Below, in pieces: positions 35,226 through 43,083 of a stretch of 64,000 nucleotides of DNA. The DNA is taken from the NCBI GenBank assembly GCA_050289805.1, contig JBNKGL010000009.1, forward strand, positions 66,486 through 130,485, written 5' to 3'. Each line of letters begins with the position of its first letter. The stretch's first letter is position 1. Both the position numbers and the translations under genes were made by a program. Source of the stretch: JAUILA01 sp050289805. GTDB taxonomy: Bacteria > Bacteroidota > Bacteroidia > Cytophagales > Cyclobacteriaceae. Under the pieces are notes generated by a model. The model was not told where the DNA came from and did not search any database. It was given only the letters and a program-made list of their open reading frames with translations.

Positions 35226-36065
35226 TTATCGGCCAAACTGTTGAAAGAATTCTTCTGTGTCTTTGATATTCTGTAATCCCAAAATCCAGCAAACCTCTGA
35301 TAAATCAGAAAAATCGAGTCCGCCCGCTCCTATTGCTTCATTTTTGTATCTCCCGTCCTGGCCGTTATACTGGTTCGACAAATCAATGGCAAGCTGCCAG
35401 ATACGCCTAAGTTCTGGATCCGATAGATTATTCATGAGTTCGGTATACTCCGGAGTTCGAAATCCGGGGGTTCCGTTACCCACGGCATTACCATCCGGTA
35501 TTTTATGGTAATCGGCATTTTCCCTGGCAAATTGCAACTTTTCGGGAGAGGTAACTTCCTCATTCCAGTCACTGTGCTGTACCACATGAATCCTCTTTCG
35601 TGTATCAATGTCGGGTAAATCAGCCTGAATACGCTGGACGAGCATAGCCGTAAAATCAGATTGTCCCGCATCTGCAATCCAGATATCCCCTCCTTTTTTG
35701 ATCGTATTTTGAACGATCACTTCAACTTCTGTTACAGCTTCATCAAAACGTTCATGCGCATCTGTCCAGTTGTCGCCAAATGCCAATTGAAATAATGAAT
35801 TAGGCGGGACATAAAGCCCTTCCTGTATTCCGTATGTACCGGCAACCGCATGAAATTGGATATTTGAATAATCAGCATGATGAACCAGGGTAGCCAGTGC
35901 GGCTGCCGACTGCAGGTCATCCACATCGGTCTTGCAATCAAACTGAACCAGCAACAAATCTTTGTCTCTGTCGAAGCTTCCCGGCTTGCCGCGCTGTGAA
36001 CAGGCGGACAAGAAAAGAATAGAAATCGCAATAATGGCAAGATGGTTTAATTTTTTAGTTTTCAT
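35226..36065 (-). CDS. Nucleoside-hydrolase-like lipoprotein
   Basis: A 279-residue protein with lipobox LFLSACS. The mature N-terminus LLLVQFDCKTDVDDLQS has an acidic cluster (DCKTDVDD) similar in position to the calcium-binding Asp motif of inosine-uridine nucleoside hydrolases. GDIWIADAGQSDFTA and AGGLDFSDLSEVCWILG fit the later parts of the fold. It is probably exported and lipid-anchored, unlike classical cytosolic enzymes. The substrate is not known. Its start overlaps the end of DUF6090 copy 3 (four bases, ATGA), a strong sign of coupling. Confidence 0.75.
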   Translation of the reverse strand: MKTKKLNHLAIIAISILFLSACSQRGKPGSFDRDKDLLLVQFDCKTDVDDLQSAAALATLVHHADYSNIQFHAVAGTYGIQEGLYVPPNSLFQLAFGDNWTDAHERFDEAVTEVEVIVQNTIKKGGDIWIADAGQSDFTAMLVQRIQADLPDIDTRKRIHVVQHSDWNEEVTSPEKLQFARENADYHKIPDGNAVGNGTPGFRTPEYTELMNNLSDPELRRIWQLAIDLSNQYNGQDGRYKNEAIGAGGLDFSDLSEVCWILGLQNIKDTEEFFQQFGR

Positions 36066-36832
36066 TCTGAATGGTTTTGATTCATCTCATCCAGTAAGGC
36101 AATGATAGCACTGGACGATTCAATTAATTCACTGTAAAACTTTTGGAGTGCAACACTTTGATAGTACCTGGAAACCAGCAGTGACTCGAGGGTTTTATCC
36201 TTTAAAAACTTCGCTTCGTCCAATGGGTAAACAGGCCGCGGATCATTTTTATAATAGGATTTCACAAATTGCCAGTCATTATCTTTCTGAAAAATATCGG
36301 CATATTCCGTATTGATGTAGGTCTCGTACTTGGTCTGGATATGTGTGTTGGAAATATGCTCCCGTTCCTTGGTTTTTTCGATAAGCGCGTAGTAATCCAA
36401 TATTGCCGTACGTAATTGTATATTTAATAAGGGTACTTCGTTGGATTGGGTGATGGTTTCTATGGCATTGGTATTCGGACTGAACTGAAATTCCTGAACA
36501 AGAGTGATGAGATATTTTTTAGCATTATTATTAACCGGAATCAGTGTTTTAATTTGCATCATTACCGAATCGGCACATCGAATATCATCCGTCATATGCT
36601 GTTTGAGCTCTTCTAATTGCGCCTGATCCTCCTGTAAATTCTGTGCAAGTATTTCAACATGTCCTTGAATCGACTTTTCGATCTTATTCTGTTCGTTCCA
36701 GTTGTTAATTTGCAGGGCAATAAGGATACCGATAACGACGAGAATTATTTCACCAAGAGCATATTTTAAATACTTTCCGGCCTTACCATCTGTTAGCAAC
36801 TTCTGGCGGATCTTTCTGAAGAAGTTTATCAT
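36062..36832 (-). CDS. DUF6090 family membrane protein (copy 3)
   Basis: A 256-residue protein; MINFFRKIRQKLLTDGKAG is followed by the membrane helix YALGEIILVVIGILIALQIN and the NNWNEQ end of the DUF6090 signature. The helical domain ends with DPRPVYPLDEAKFLKDKTLE and RYYQSVALQKFYSELI, paralogous to copy 2. It is the first gene of the tight operon that runs through the nucleoside-hydrolase-like gene, copy 2 and DUF5694. A short inverted repeat lies upstream. Confidence 0.88.
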   Translation of the reverse strand: MINFFRKIRQKLLTDGKAGKYLKYALGEIILVVIGILIALQINNWNEQNKIEKSIQGHVEILAQNLQEDQAQLEELKQHMTDDIRCADSVMMQIKTLIPVNNNAKKYLITLVQEFQFSPNTNAIETITQSNEVPLLNIQLRTAILDYYALIEKTKEREHISNTHIQTKYETYINTEYADIFQKDNDWQFVKSYYKNDPRPVYPLDEAKFLKDKTLESLLVSRYYQSVALQKFYSELIESSSAIIALLDEMNQNHSE

Positions 36833-36865
36833 TGAATTGATTTAGGTCCCGATCGAAGGAAAAGA

Positions 36866-36881
36866 AGATTGCATACAATCT
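36866..36881. promoter_or_regulatory. Short inverted repeat upstream of the DUF6090 operon
   Basis: AGATTG and CAATCT flank a four-base spacer, 34 bases before the start of DUF6090 copy 3. It could be an operator. The arms are short, so chance is possible. Confidence 0.25.
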
Positions 36882-36990
36882 AGCAGATTTGAAGTTCCGG
36901 TTCAAGCATAAATTACTATGGATAGAAATGAATTTAGCTGGTTCGGCTTTTTCTTAACCAAAAGTAATAACACTTTTCACTGGCTGCCAT

Positions 36991-37428
36991 TTATTTCCTG
37001 CTAAGCTGGTTCTGCATATTCCGCATTCTGACCAAAGTATACTCTTCTGTTAAAATACATTCGGTATAAGCGTCAATGATTTCTTTGGCTTTCTGTTCGG
37101 AACCCGCAAGCTTCACCACGCCATTCCACCATTTCGTCTCTATCCCGGCATTTGGTTCGCTTAATTGCTGCGGACCATCCTTGAGATGCAAATACGCGAT
37201 ATGATCCCACTCACCCATGTCTGACTCGAAAGTAAGAACCAGCCTCCCTGAAATTTCATTGGCTTTATAAAGATATTCCTGGAGAAGTCTTCTGGCTTCA
37301 GCCGCTTTGCCCGGCTTGAATTTGACATATTTGGCCTGAAACCAGTCATAATTTTGAAAGCCCTCCTGATCCTGGGAAAATGCGGCAAATGTGAGAAATA
37401 CAAAAAGAACGGGAATGAGTTTTTTCAT
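36991..37428 (-). CDS. Hypothetical secreted protein
   Basis: A 145-residue protein with a signal peptide ending at AFSQ. The mature part contains YVKFKPGKAAEARRLLQEYL, compatible with an alpha/beta dimeric-barrel-like fold (as in antibiotic biosynthesis monooxygenase-like proteins). That is only a suggestion. No catalytic residues are recognised. It is transcribed toward the DUF6090 operon but 158 bases away from it. Confidence 0.7.
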   Translation of the reverse strand: MKKLIPVLFVFLTFAAFSQDQEGFQNYDWFQAKYVKFKPGKAAEARRLLQEYLYKANEISGRLVLTFESDMGEWDHIAYLHLKDGPQQLSEPNAGIETKWWNGVVKLAGSEQKAKEIIDAYTECILTEEYTLVRMRNMQNQLSRK

Positions 37429-37468
37429 TGAAAATGTATCGTTTCAGAATCAGGGTTTATTCGCCTGA

Positions 37469-37846
37469 TTATTTAATTTTTAAATTACTGACAATCACAT
37501 GAAATCCATCAGGATCCTGAATCATTATTCCATTGTCATTCCAGTATGGATTTCTGGCTTTCAGCTTTTCAATATTATTCGCCTCAATTTGATGAATTAT
37601 CTGATCATATTCTTCCTGATGCGTGGGATAAAACACTAATATATCCTCCGCATCAAATTTATGTTCAGCCTTGTCCCCGGAAGTAGTGAACTCCAGATGC
37701 CAGTCATGGCCTTCCTTTCCAAGGAATATACCACTATAGCTGTTATGATCTTCAAAGGAAAACAGGACATCCAGTCCCAGGATGTTAGTATAGAATACTT
37801 CGAGGCGTTTTAAGTTATCCGTATGTCTTGCGTATCTGAATTCCAT
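37469..37846 (-). CDS. VOC (glyoxalase-fold) family protein, first of two
   Basis: A 125-residue protein of the vicinal oxygen chelate superfamily. The N-terminal RYARHTDNLKRLEVFYTNILGL and the C-terminal GIMIQDPDGFHVIVSNL are standard landmarks, and HLEF is a likely metal-ligand strand. Such proteins include glyoxalases, resistance proteins and dioxygenases, so no reaction is assigned. It is 15 bases after the other VOC gene, in the same direction. Confidence 0.85.
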   Translation of the reverse strand: MEFRYARHTDNLKRLEVFYTNILGLDVLFSFEDHNSYSGIFLGKEGHDWHLEFTTSGDKAEHKFDAEDILVFYPTHQEEYDQIIHQIEANNIEKLKARNPYWNDNGIMIQDPDGFHVIVSNLKIK

Positions 37847-37861
37847 TTGAATTTGATTATT

Positions 37862-38254
37862 TCAAAATTGCTCCTGATAAAAGCCCAGTACCAATCCATT
37901 GGGTTCCTGAATATAAAAGCTTCTGTGTCCCCACGGCTGATCAATGATCTCCTGAATAAATGGAAGTCCATTGGCCTTGTAAAAGGTGAATAATTCATCA
38001 ATGTTCCAAACCTGGATCCCGGTAAATACACCCTGAGGCTCTCGATAGTCCAGTCCGGCATATTCAGGGTTCTCAGGTCTTTGCAAAATTTCGACGACAC
38101 CCTGCCCCATCTTGAAAAGTGCGCCTTTATCATCTTCACTTCTGTTCCATGAATGCACCAGCGCAAAACCTAACTTGTTCTCATAAAAATCAAAGGTCTC
38201 CGCATATTTGGTAGTGAAGTATGTAAATCGAAATATACCTGCCTTTTGAATCAT
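37862..38254 (-). CDS. VOC (glyoxalase-fold) family protein, second of two
   Basis: A 130-residue VOC protein with KYAETFDFYENKLGFALVHSW and C-terminal SFYIQEPNGLVLGFYQEQF. It is clearly a different subfamily from its neighbour rather than a recent duplicate. VVEILQ and the late EPNG region would carry metal ligands if it is an enzyme. It is first of the two-gene VOC unit. Confidence 0.85.
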   Translation of the reverse strand: MIQKAGIFRFTYFTTKYAETFDFYENKLGFALVHSWNRSEDDKGALFKMGQGVVEILQRPENPEYAGLDYREPQGVFTGIQVWNIDELFTFYKANGLPFIQEIIDQPWGHRSFYIQEPNGLVLGFYQEQF

Positions 38255-38293
38255 GAGAACTTTATTAGCTCCGGATAAGATTCAACAAATGAT

Positions 38294-38467
38294 TTAGACA
38301 TGATCTCCACCCTCCTTTTCACGCTTGTTTAAACGTGCACCGATTCCAGCTCCTAATGCTATTCCAATGGCAATCCAGGCTCCAATATTATCCAGAGCCA
38401 CGCCAATAGCAGCGCCAATCGCAATTCCCAATGCCATCCCAATTCCAAGTTGTCTTTTATCCCTCAT
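38294..38467 (-). CDS. Small glycine-zipper membrane protein
   Basis: A 57-residue ORF of convincing composition. A basic N-terminus MRDKRQ is followed by repeated small-residue motifs (GIGMALGIAIGAAIG and GIALGAGIG) and a charged C-terminal tail (RLNKREKEGGDHV). The GxxxG spacing in two hydrophobic halves is that of glycine-zipper membrane proteins, which may oligomerise. It lies 39 bases before the VOC gene on the same strand. No homologue is named here, and function is unknown. Confidence 0.6.
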   Translation of the reverse strand: MRDKRQLGIGMALGIAIGAAIGVALDNIGAWIAIGIALGAGIGARLNKREKEGGDHV

Positions 38468-38589
38468 TATGTAAATTCCACATCTGAATGGTCGTGATTT
38501 TTAACAATGGAATATACTCATAACTCCGGTATTATGAATTAAATACGGTATTATCTTTAATAAATGAGCGGGTATAAAACGATCTGGTG

Positions 38590-38712
38590 CTACTTACGAT
38601 CAGCCCAGCCGTTTAGAGTTTTCGAACGGTCCAGCCAGGTGTTATCTTCAGGTATATCCTTATGCCTTTTGCCAACAACAGACTGAATCCACTGAATCAG
38701 TTTCTTAAGCAT
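38590..38712 (-). CDS. Possible very small protein
   Basis: A 40-residue ORF from ATG with protein-like composition: MLKKLIQWIQSVVGKRHKD at the start and DNTWLDRSKTLNGWADRK at the end. It is the only coding candidate in the 379-base gap between the glycine-zipper ORF and the secreted protein gene. The amphipathic N-terminal helix could associate with membranes. Evidence is limited to length and composition. Confidence 0.4.
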   Translation of the reverse strand: MLKKLIQWIQSVVGKRHKDIPEDNTWLDRSKTLNGWADRK

Positions 38713-38846
38713 AGTAGTAGGTGTCAATTGTATTTGTTATAACACATATCTCTCCAAAAAGATTACTTATGTATTAAACTTTTACCATCCTGTAATCATT
38801 TAGTCCACGGCAACGAAGTGACCGCCATGATTCGCACCTTGCGCAC

Positions 38847-40754
38847 ATGTGGAGAATCCTTTCGTTTATTCTTTTTGCTCACCATATCCTTCCTGCACAA
38901 AATGCATGGATCAACGAATTTCACTATGATAATTCAGGGGTTGACCAACAGGAGTTTATTGAAATTATCGCGGCAGATTCACTGACCAATCTAAAAGTGT
39001 ATTTGTATAACGGTGTGAATGGACTCCCTTACGACAGTGTTCTTCTGGACACACTGTCAGGTATTCGGATTGAGCCTGGGTTTAACATATTTACATGGCA
39101 AAAAGAAGGCATCCAAAATGGTCCGGATGGTTTTGCATTAACAAACCCGGGGGGAGTCATTGATTTCCTCAGTTACGAGGGTGATTTCATGGCGACTGGC
39201 GGGCCAGCAACTGGCCGGTTATTTAGTGCAATACCTGTTTCCGAAACCGGGACATCCCCACCCTCATATTCCCTACAGCGAACAGGCCCTGGCAGCCGCG
39301 GACCCCATTTCAAATGGAAGCTTCAAATGAATGCCTCTCCCGGGGCCCTGAATGATGAACAAATTCTCACATTCGCTCCGACCCTGATGTCGTTTGGGAA
39401 AGATACCCTTTCATTCGGCACAGTACCGTTTGGCAGCAGCTCCGCTCCACAGTCATATGAATTCACGGCTGTAAATAATAGTTCCGATATTAATTTATAT
39501 CCGCCGCCCGGATATGAGATATCCTTACAACCTGATTTTAGTACGGTATTTACGTACTTACTTCCTCTTACCATGCCGGCAGAGACCGATTTTATTCCGT
39601 ACCAAACAGTGTATGTTCGGTTTAACCCACCTGCACCGGACGGACTAACCTACAATGACGTAATAATTCATGATTGCCCCGGCACGCAGCCTCTCCTGCT
39701 GCCAGTACGGGGTACTGAAGGTATCCCGGAAATCCCAAATATGTGGATCAATGAGTTTCATTACGATAATGCAAGCATCGACACGCTCGAATTTGTTGAA
39801 ATTGTAATCGTATATCCTGAAAGATATAGCCTGGACGATTTACAGCTTACGCTTTACAACGGGTCAAATGGCACGGCATACAGAACTTTGGGCATTGAAG
39901 ATGCCTGGACTGGTCAGAAAGAAGATCCGGGATTTCAGCTTTACGTATTTCCAGTTGCGGGCATTCAAAATGGCGCCCCCGATGGCATTGCCCTGTCATT
40001 CGGGGATTTCACCAATGAATTCATCTCCTATGAGGGTATCTTCACAGCCAATGACGGGCCGGCATCGGGTATTACTTCACACCAAGTAATGCCGGAGGAA
40101 GATGGCGCAACCCCGGCTTTATCCTCTATACAACGTTTTGGTAAGGGGGACCAGGCTGATAGTTTTGAATGGGTTCTGGTACCAGGAAATCATACAATGG
40201 GCAAAGTGAACCTCGAGCAGATTCTACCGGTAAACCTGTTGTCCTATACGACCAGGCTGATCAATAATTACGAATTAATGATTTCCTGGAGTACATCTTC
40301 AGCCCCGGAAAATTATGGATTTGTATTGGAAACCTCCGGATCAGGTGGCTCATTTGATTCACTTGAATTCATTCCTTCAAACGTTCACGGCACCTATTCA
40401 ACTATACTCAACTTATCGGAAGATCCATTTTATCTCAGGATTCGACAGCTCAGCTTCAGTGGTGTTCATTCGATTCTACTCACCGACCGGATACCCTTTT
40501 TCAGGGAAGATCAAACTGTTGGACTAATGATTTCCAATGGGCATTACACATTGAGATACCCTACAGATAAATCTGAGGACGTGGTAGTTACACTATTTAA
40601 TAGTGAAGGAAAGCGGATAAGAATCCTCTATGACCGTATCGAAAAATCGGAACTCAACCTGACCCACTGGCTGGAAGACCTTTCAGGGGGAATGTATTTC
40701 ATTCAGGTGCAGACAGTTAGTTCAACTCATATGATCAGGTTTATTCCGGGCTAG
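38847..40754 (+). CDS. Secreted protein with tandem lamin-tail-like domains
   Basis: A 635-residue protein with a signal peptide (cleavage near LPAQ). Two lamin-tail-domain-like repeats occupy about residues 20-165 (starting NAWINEFHYDNSGVD) and 295-445 (starting NMWINEFHYDNASID), both with YEGxF and IQNG landmarks. Between them is a choice-of-anchor/ASPM-like beta region (LSFGTVPFGSSS). The C-terminal 80 residues resemble a type IX secretion sorting domain (LSGGMYFIQVQ and a final RFIPG). It is probably cell-surface or released. Some LTD proteins act in adhesion or nucleic-acid processing, but nothing catalytic is visible. Confidence 0.83.
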   Translation: MWRILSFILFAHHILPAQNAWINEFHYDNSGVDQQEFIEIIAADSLTNLKVYLYNGVNGLPYDSVLLDTLSGIRIEPGFNIFTWQKEGIQNGPDGFALTNPGGVIDFLSYEGDFMATGGPATGRLFSAIPVSETGTSPPSYSLQRTGPGSRGPHFKWKLQMNASPGALNDEQILTFAPTLMSFGKDTLSFGTVPFGSSSAPQSYEFTAVNNSSDINLYPPPGYEISLQPDFSTVFTYLLPLTMPAETDFIPYQTVYVRFNPPAPDGLTYNDVIIHDCPGTQPLLLPVRGTEGIPEIPNMWINEFHYDNASIDTLEFVEIVIVYPERYSLDDLQLTLYNGSNGTAYRTLGIEDAWTGQKEDPGFQLYVFPVAGIQNGAPDGIALSFGDFTNEFISYEGIFTANDGPASGITSHQVMPEEDGATPALSSIQRFGKGDQADSFEWVLVPGNHTMGKVNLEQILPVNLLSYTTRLINNYELMISWSTSSAPENYGFVLETSGSGGSFDSLEFIPSNVHGTYSTILNLSEDPFYLRIRQLSFSGVHSILLTDRIPFFREDQTVGLMISNGHYTLRYPTDKSEDVVVTLFNSEGKRIRILYDRIEKSELNLTHWLEDLSGGMYFIQVQTVSSTHMIRFIPG

Positions 40755-40779
40755 TCAATTATACTTCCCTAAAAAGGAT

Positions 40780-40787
40780 TACCTTTG
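40780..40787 (+). promoter_or_regulatory. -7 promoter element of the ABC-F gene
   Basis: TACCTTTG matches TAnnTTTG and lies 21 bases before the ATG at 40809. It overlaps an in-frame TTG, which shows that the longer ORF start cannot be the real one. Confidence 0.6.
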
Positions 40788-40808
40788 CGCTCCTTTAAAA
40801 ATGAATCT

Positions 40809-42455
40809 ATGATTGCAGTAAACAACTTATCGCTACAATTCGGGAAACGAATACTTTTCGATGAAGTCAACATCAAATTTACCCAGGGTAATTGCTACGG
40901 AGTGATCGGGGCCAATGGTGCCGGGAAATCTACATTTCTGAAAATACTCTCGGGTGAAATGGATGCCAACCGCGGTAATATTAGTCTTGAACCGGGAAAA
41001 CGGATGGCCGTATTAAGACAGAATCACTTCGCTTATGATGATTTTTCTGTAATCAACACCGTTATGATGGGTCATGAAAGGCTTTGGCAGATCATTAAGG
41101 AAAAGGACGAATTATACAGTAAGCCCGATTTCTCTGATGAAGATGGTGTACGCGCTTCAGAACTTGAGGGTGAATTCGCGGAGTTGGACGGATGGAATGC
41201 GGAGTCAGATGCTGCTGCACTTTTAAGTGGTTTGGGTATCGATGAATCACTGCACTATACAGAAATGAAAGAACTAAGCGGCCATCAGAAAGTACGTGTG
41301 TTGCTGGCCCAGGCATTATTCGGAAATCCGGATGTGCTTATTTTGGATGAACCTACCAATGACCTGGATATTCATACTGTTACATGGCTGGAGAATTTCC
41401 TTTTGGATTTCAAAAATACAGTGATCGTTGTATCTCACGACCGCCACTTCCTTGATACTGTTTGTACCCATATCGTAGATATAGATTTCAGAGAAGTACG
41501 TTTATTTACCGGAAACTACAGTTTCTGGTATGAGTCAAGCCAGCTGGCCCTCCAGCAAAGATCATCCGCCAATAAAAAGGCTGAGGAAAAGAAAAAGGAA
41601 TTGCAGGAGTTTATTGCACGATTCTCGGCAAACGCTTCCAAATCAAAGCAGGCAACCAGCCGTAAGAAGCTGCTCGATAAGCTAAATGTAGATGAGATAA
41701 AACCATCTTCAAGAAAATACCCGGCTATCATATTTACCCAAAACCGAACTGCGGGAGATCAGATCCTCCAGGTAGAGGGATTAAGTAAGGACGGGGAGGA
41801 AAAGGCATATTTTAAGAACCTTGACATCATGGTGAACAAGGGTGATAAAATTGCCCTGATCTCAAAGGACAGTCAGGCTACATCTGCCTTTTACAGAATT
41901 CTGGCAGAAGAAATTAAACCTGATTCAGGATCTTTCAGGTTCGGACAAACCATTACAACGGCATACCTCCCGAATGATAATGAAAAATACTTCCAGTCAG
42001 ACCTGAACCTGATGGACTGGCTGCGCCAATATGCCGATGGTGAAGAAGCCGATGATGTTTATATCCGCGGGTTTCTTGGCAAAATGCTTTTTTCAGGTGA
42101 AGAGGTCTTCAAAAAGTCTACCGTTCTCAGCGGTGGTGAAAAAGTACGCTGCATGATCTCACGTATGATGCTCAAAGGCGCCAATTTCCTGATGCTGGAT
42201 GAGCCAACAAATCACCTTGATCTGGAATCCATTCAGGCATTTAATAATGCCCTGGCTGATTTTCCCGGCACGGTCATATTCACATCACATGACCATACAT
42301 TTACCCAATCAGTCGCCAACAGGATCATTGAGATCGGACCTAATGGATATCTCGATAAGTTGATGTCATTTGATGACTATATCAATGATGAGGTTATCGA
42401 AGAGCAACGAAGGGGTCTTTATTCAGCAAGCAAGCTCGAAAAGAGTCTTTCATAA
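40809..42455 (+). CDS. ABC-F family protein, YbiT type, with altered second ATPase site
   Basis: A 548-residue soluble protein with two ABC domains and no membrane part, recognised by close resemblance to E. coli YbiT. The first ATPase site is intact: Walker A GANGAGKST at 34-42, LDEPTND Walker B. In the second domain the Walker A position reads ISKDSQATSAF (residues 351-361) and lacks the GxxGxGKST glycines and lysine. The second signature LSGGEK and Walker B LMLDEPTNHLD are retained. ABC-F proteins act on ribosomes in translation or antibiotic protection. I use the ATG at 40809 because the promoter lies between it and the upstream TTG. Confidence 0.9.
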   Translation: MIAVNNLSLQFGKRILFDEVNIKFTQGNCYGVIGANGAGKSTFLKILSGEMDANRGNISLEPGKRMAVLRQNHFAYDDFSVINTVMMGHERLWQIIKEKDELYSKPDFSDEDGVRASELEGEFAELDGWNAESDAAALLSGLGIDESLHYTEMKELSGHQKVRVLLAQALFGNPDVLILDEPTNDLDIHTVTWLENFLLDFKNTVIVVSHDRHFLDTVCTHIVDIDFREVRLFTGNYSFWYESSQLALQQRSSANKKAEEKKKELQEFIARFSANASKSKQATSRKKLLDKLNVDEIKPSSRKYPAIIFTQNRTAGDQILQVEGLSKDGEEKAYFKNLDIMVNKGDKIALISKDSQATSAFYRILAEEIKPDSGSFRFGQTITTAYLPNDNEKYFQSDLNLMDWLRQYADGEEADDVYIRGFLGKMLFSGEEVFKKSTVLSGGEKVRCMISRMMLKGANFLMLDEPTNHLDLESIQAFNNALADFPGTVIFTSHDHTFTQSVANRIIEIGPNGYLDKLMSFDDYINDEVIEEQRRGLYSASKLEKSLS

Positions 42456-42605
42456 CATGAATGGATAAATACCCGGTCATGTGATTGACAGGTTGATTCT
42501 GCTTGTCCTCCCAAATGGGTCTGCAGAAGATTATTCGTAGCACCGCGATACAATATCCTGGAGATTCATTGACTCATGTGGCGTATTCCGGTATTTTCAT
42601 GGATC

Positions 42606-43082
42606 ATGACAGAGAATAGAGAAAGGGCGCTGAAACGTATCCAGACCATTTCACAATTAATGGATTCACAATTCGTGATTCCGGGTACAAGCATTCGGTT
42701 TGGGCTGGATCCCATACTCGGACTGATCCCGTTTGCCGGAAGTCTGATTGGCTACTTCATTGGGGCTTACTTAGTGATTGAAATGTACCGTAACGGTGCC
42801 AGCGGAAAACTGGCAATTAAGATGATCGGTAATGTGATCCTGGATGCTATTCTGGGTTCCATCCCCTACATAGGAATAATTCCTGATGTCTGGTATAAAG
42901 CAAATAATCGAAACCTGAAATTATTAACGGAGCATTACCAGGAAGGCAAGCATGCCGGGAGCGGAATCGGGATAATCATCGCCATACTTGTAATTACATT
43001 TTTATTGATTGCGTTGCTGTTGTACGGGGCAATTTCATTGATTAGCTTCCTGCTGAGCGAAATAGGTGCAATTTCCTCCTGA
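42606..43082 (+). CDS. DUF4112 membrane protein
   Basis: A 158-residue protein of the DUF4112 family, with RIQTISQLMDSQFVIPGTSIRFGLDPILGLIPFAG at its start. It has two short hydrophobic segments in the middle and one at the C-terminus, with a DAILGSIPYIG repeat. It is probably anchored in the inner membrane, and function is unknown. I chose the ATG at 42606; another ATG 30 bases upstream would add residues that do not fit the family. It ends two bases from a convergent PLP enzyme gene. Confidence 0.82.
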   Translation: MTENRERALKRIQTISQLMDSQFVIPGTSIRFGLDPILGLIPFAGSLIGYFIGAYLVIEMYRNGASGKLAIKMIGNVILDAILGSIPYIGIIPDVWYKANNRNLKLLTEHYQEGKHAGSGIGIIIAILVITFLLIALLLYGAISLISFLLSEIGAISS

Positions 43083-43083
43083 G

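Noticed and set aside
31059..38712. Defence island or toxin-antitoxin system in the DUF6090 region
   Set aside because: No nuclease, helicase, methylase, toxin or antitoxin domain was recognised. The genes look like membrane and small-molecule proteins.
40785..40808. Upstream in-frame TTG as start of the ABC-F protein
   Set aside because: The TTG lies within the -7 promoter element, and the ABC-F family begins with MIxVNNLS, matching the ATG at 40809.
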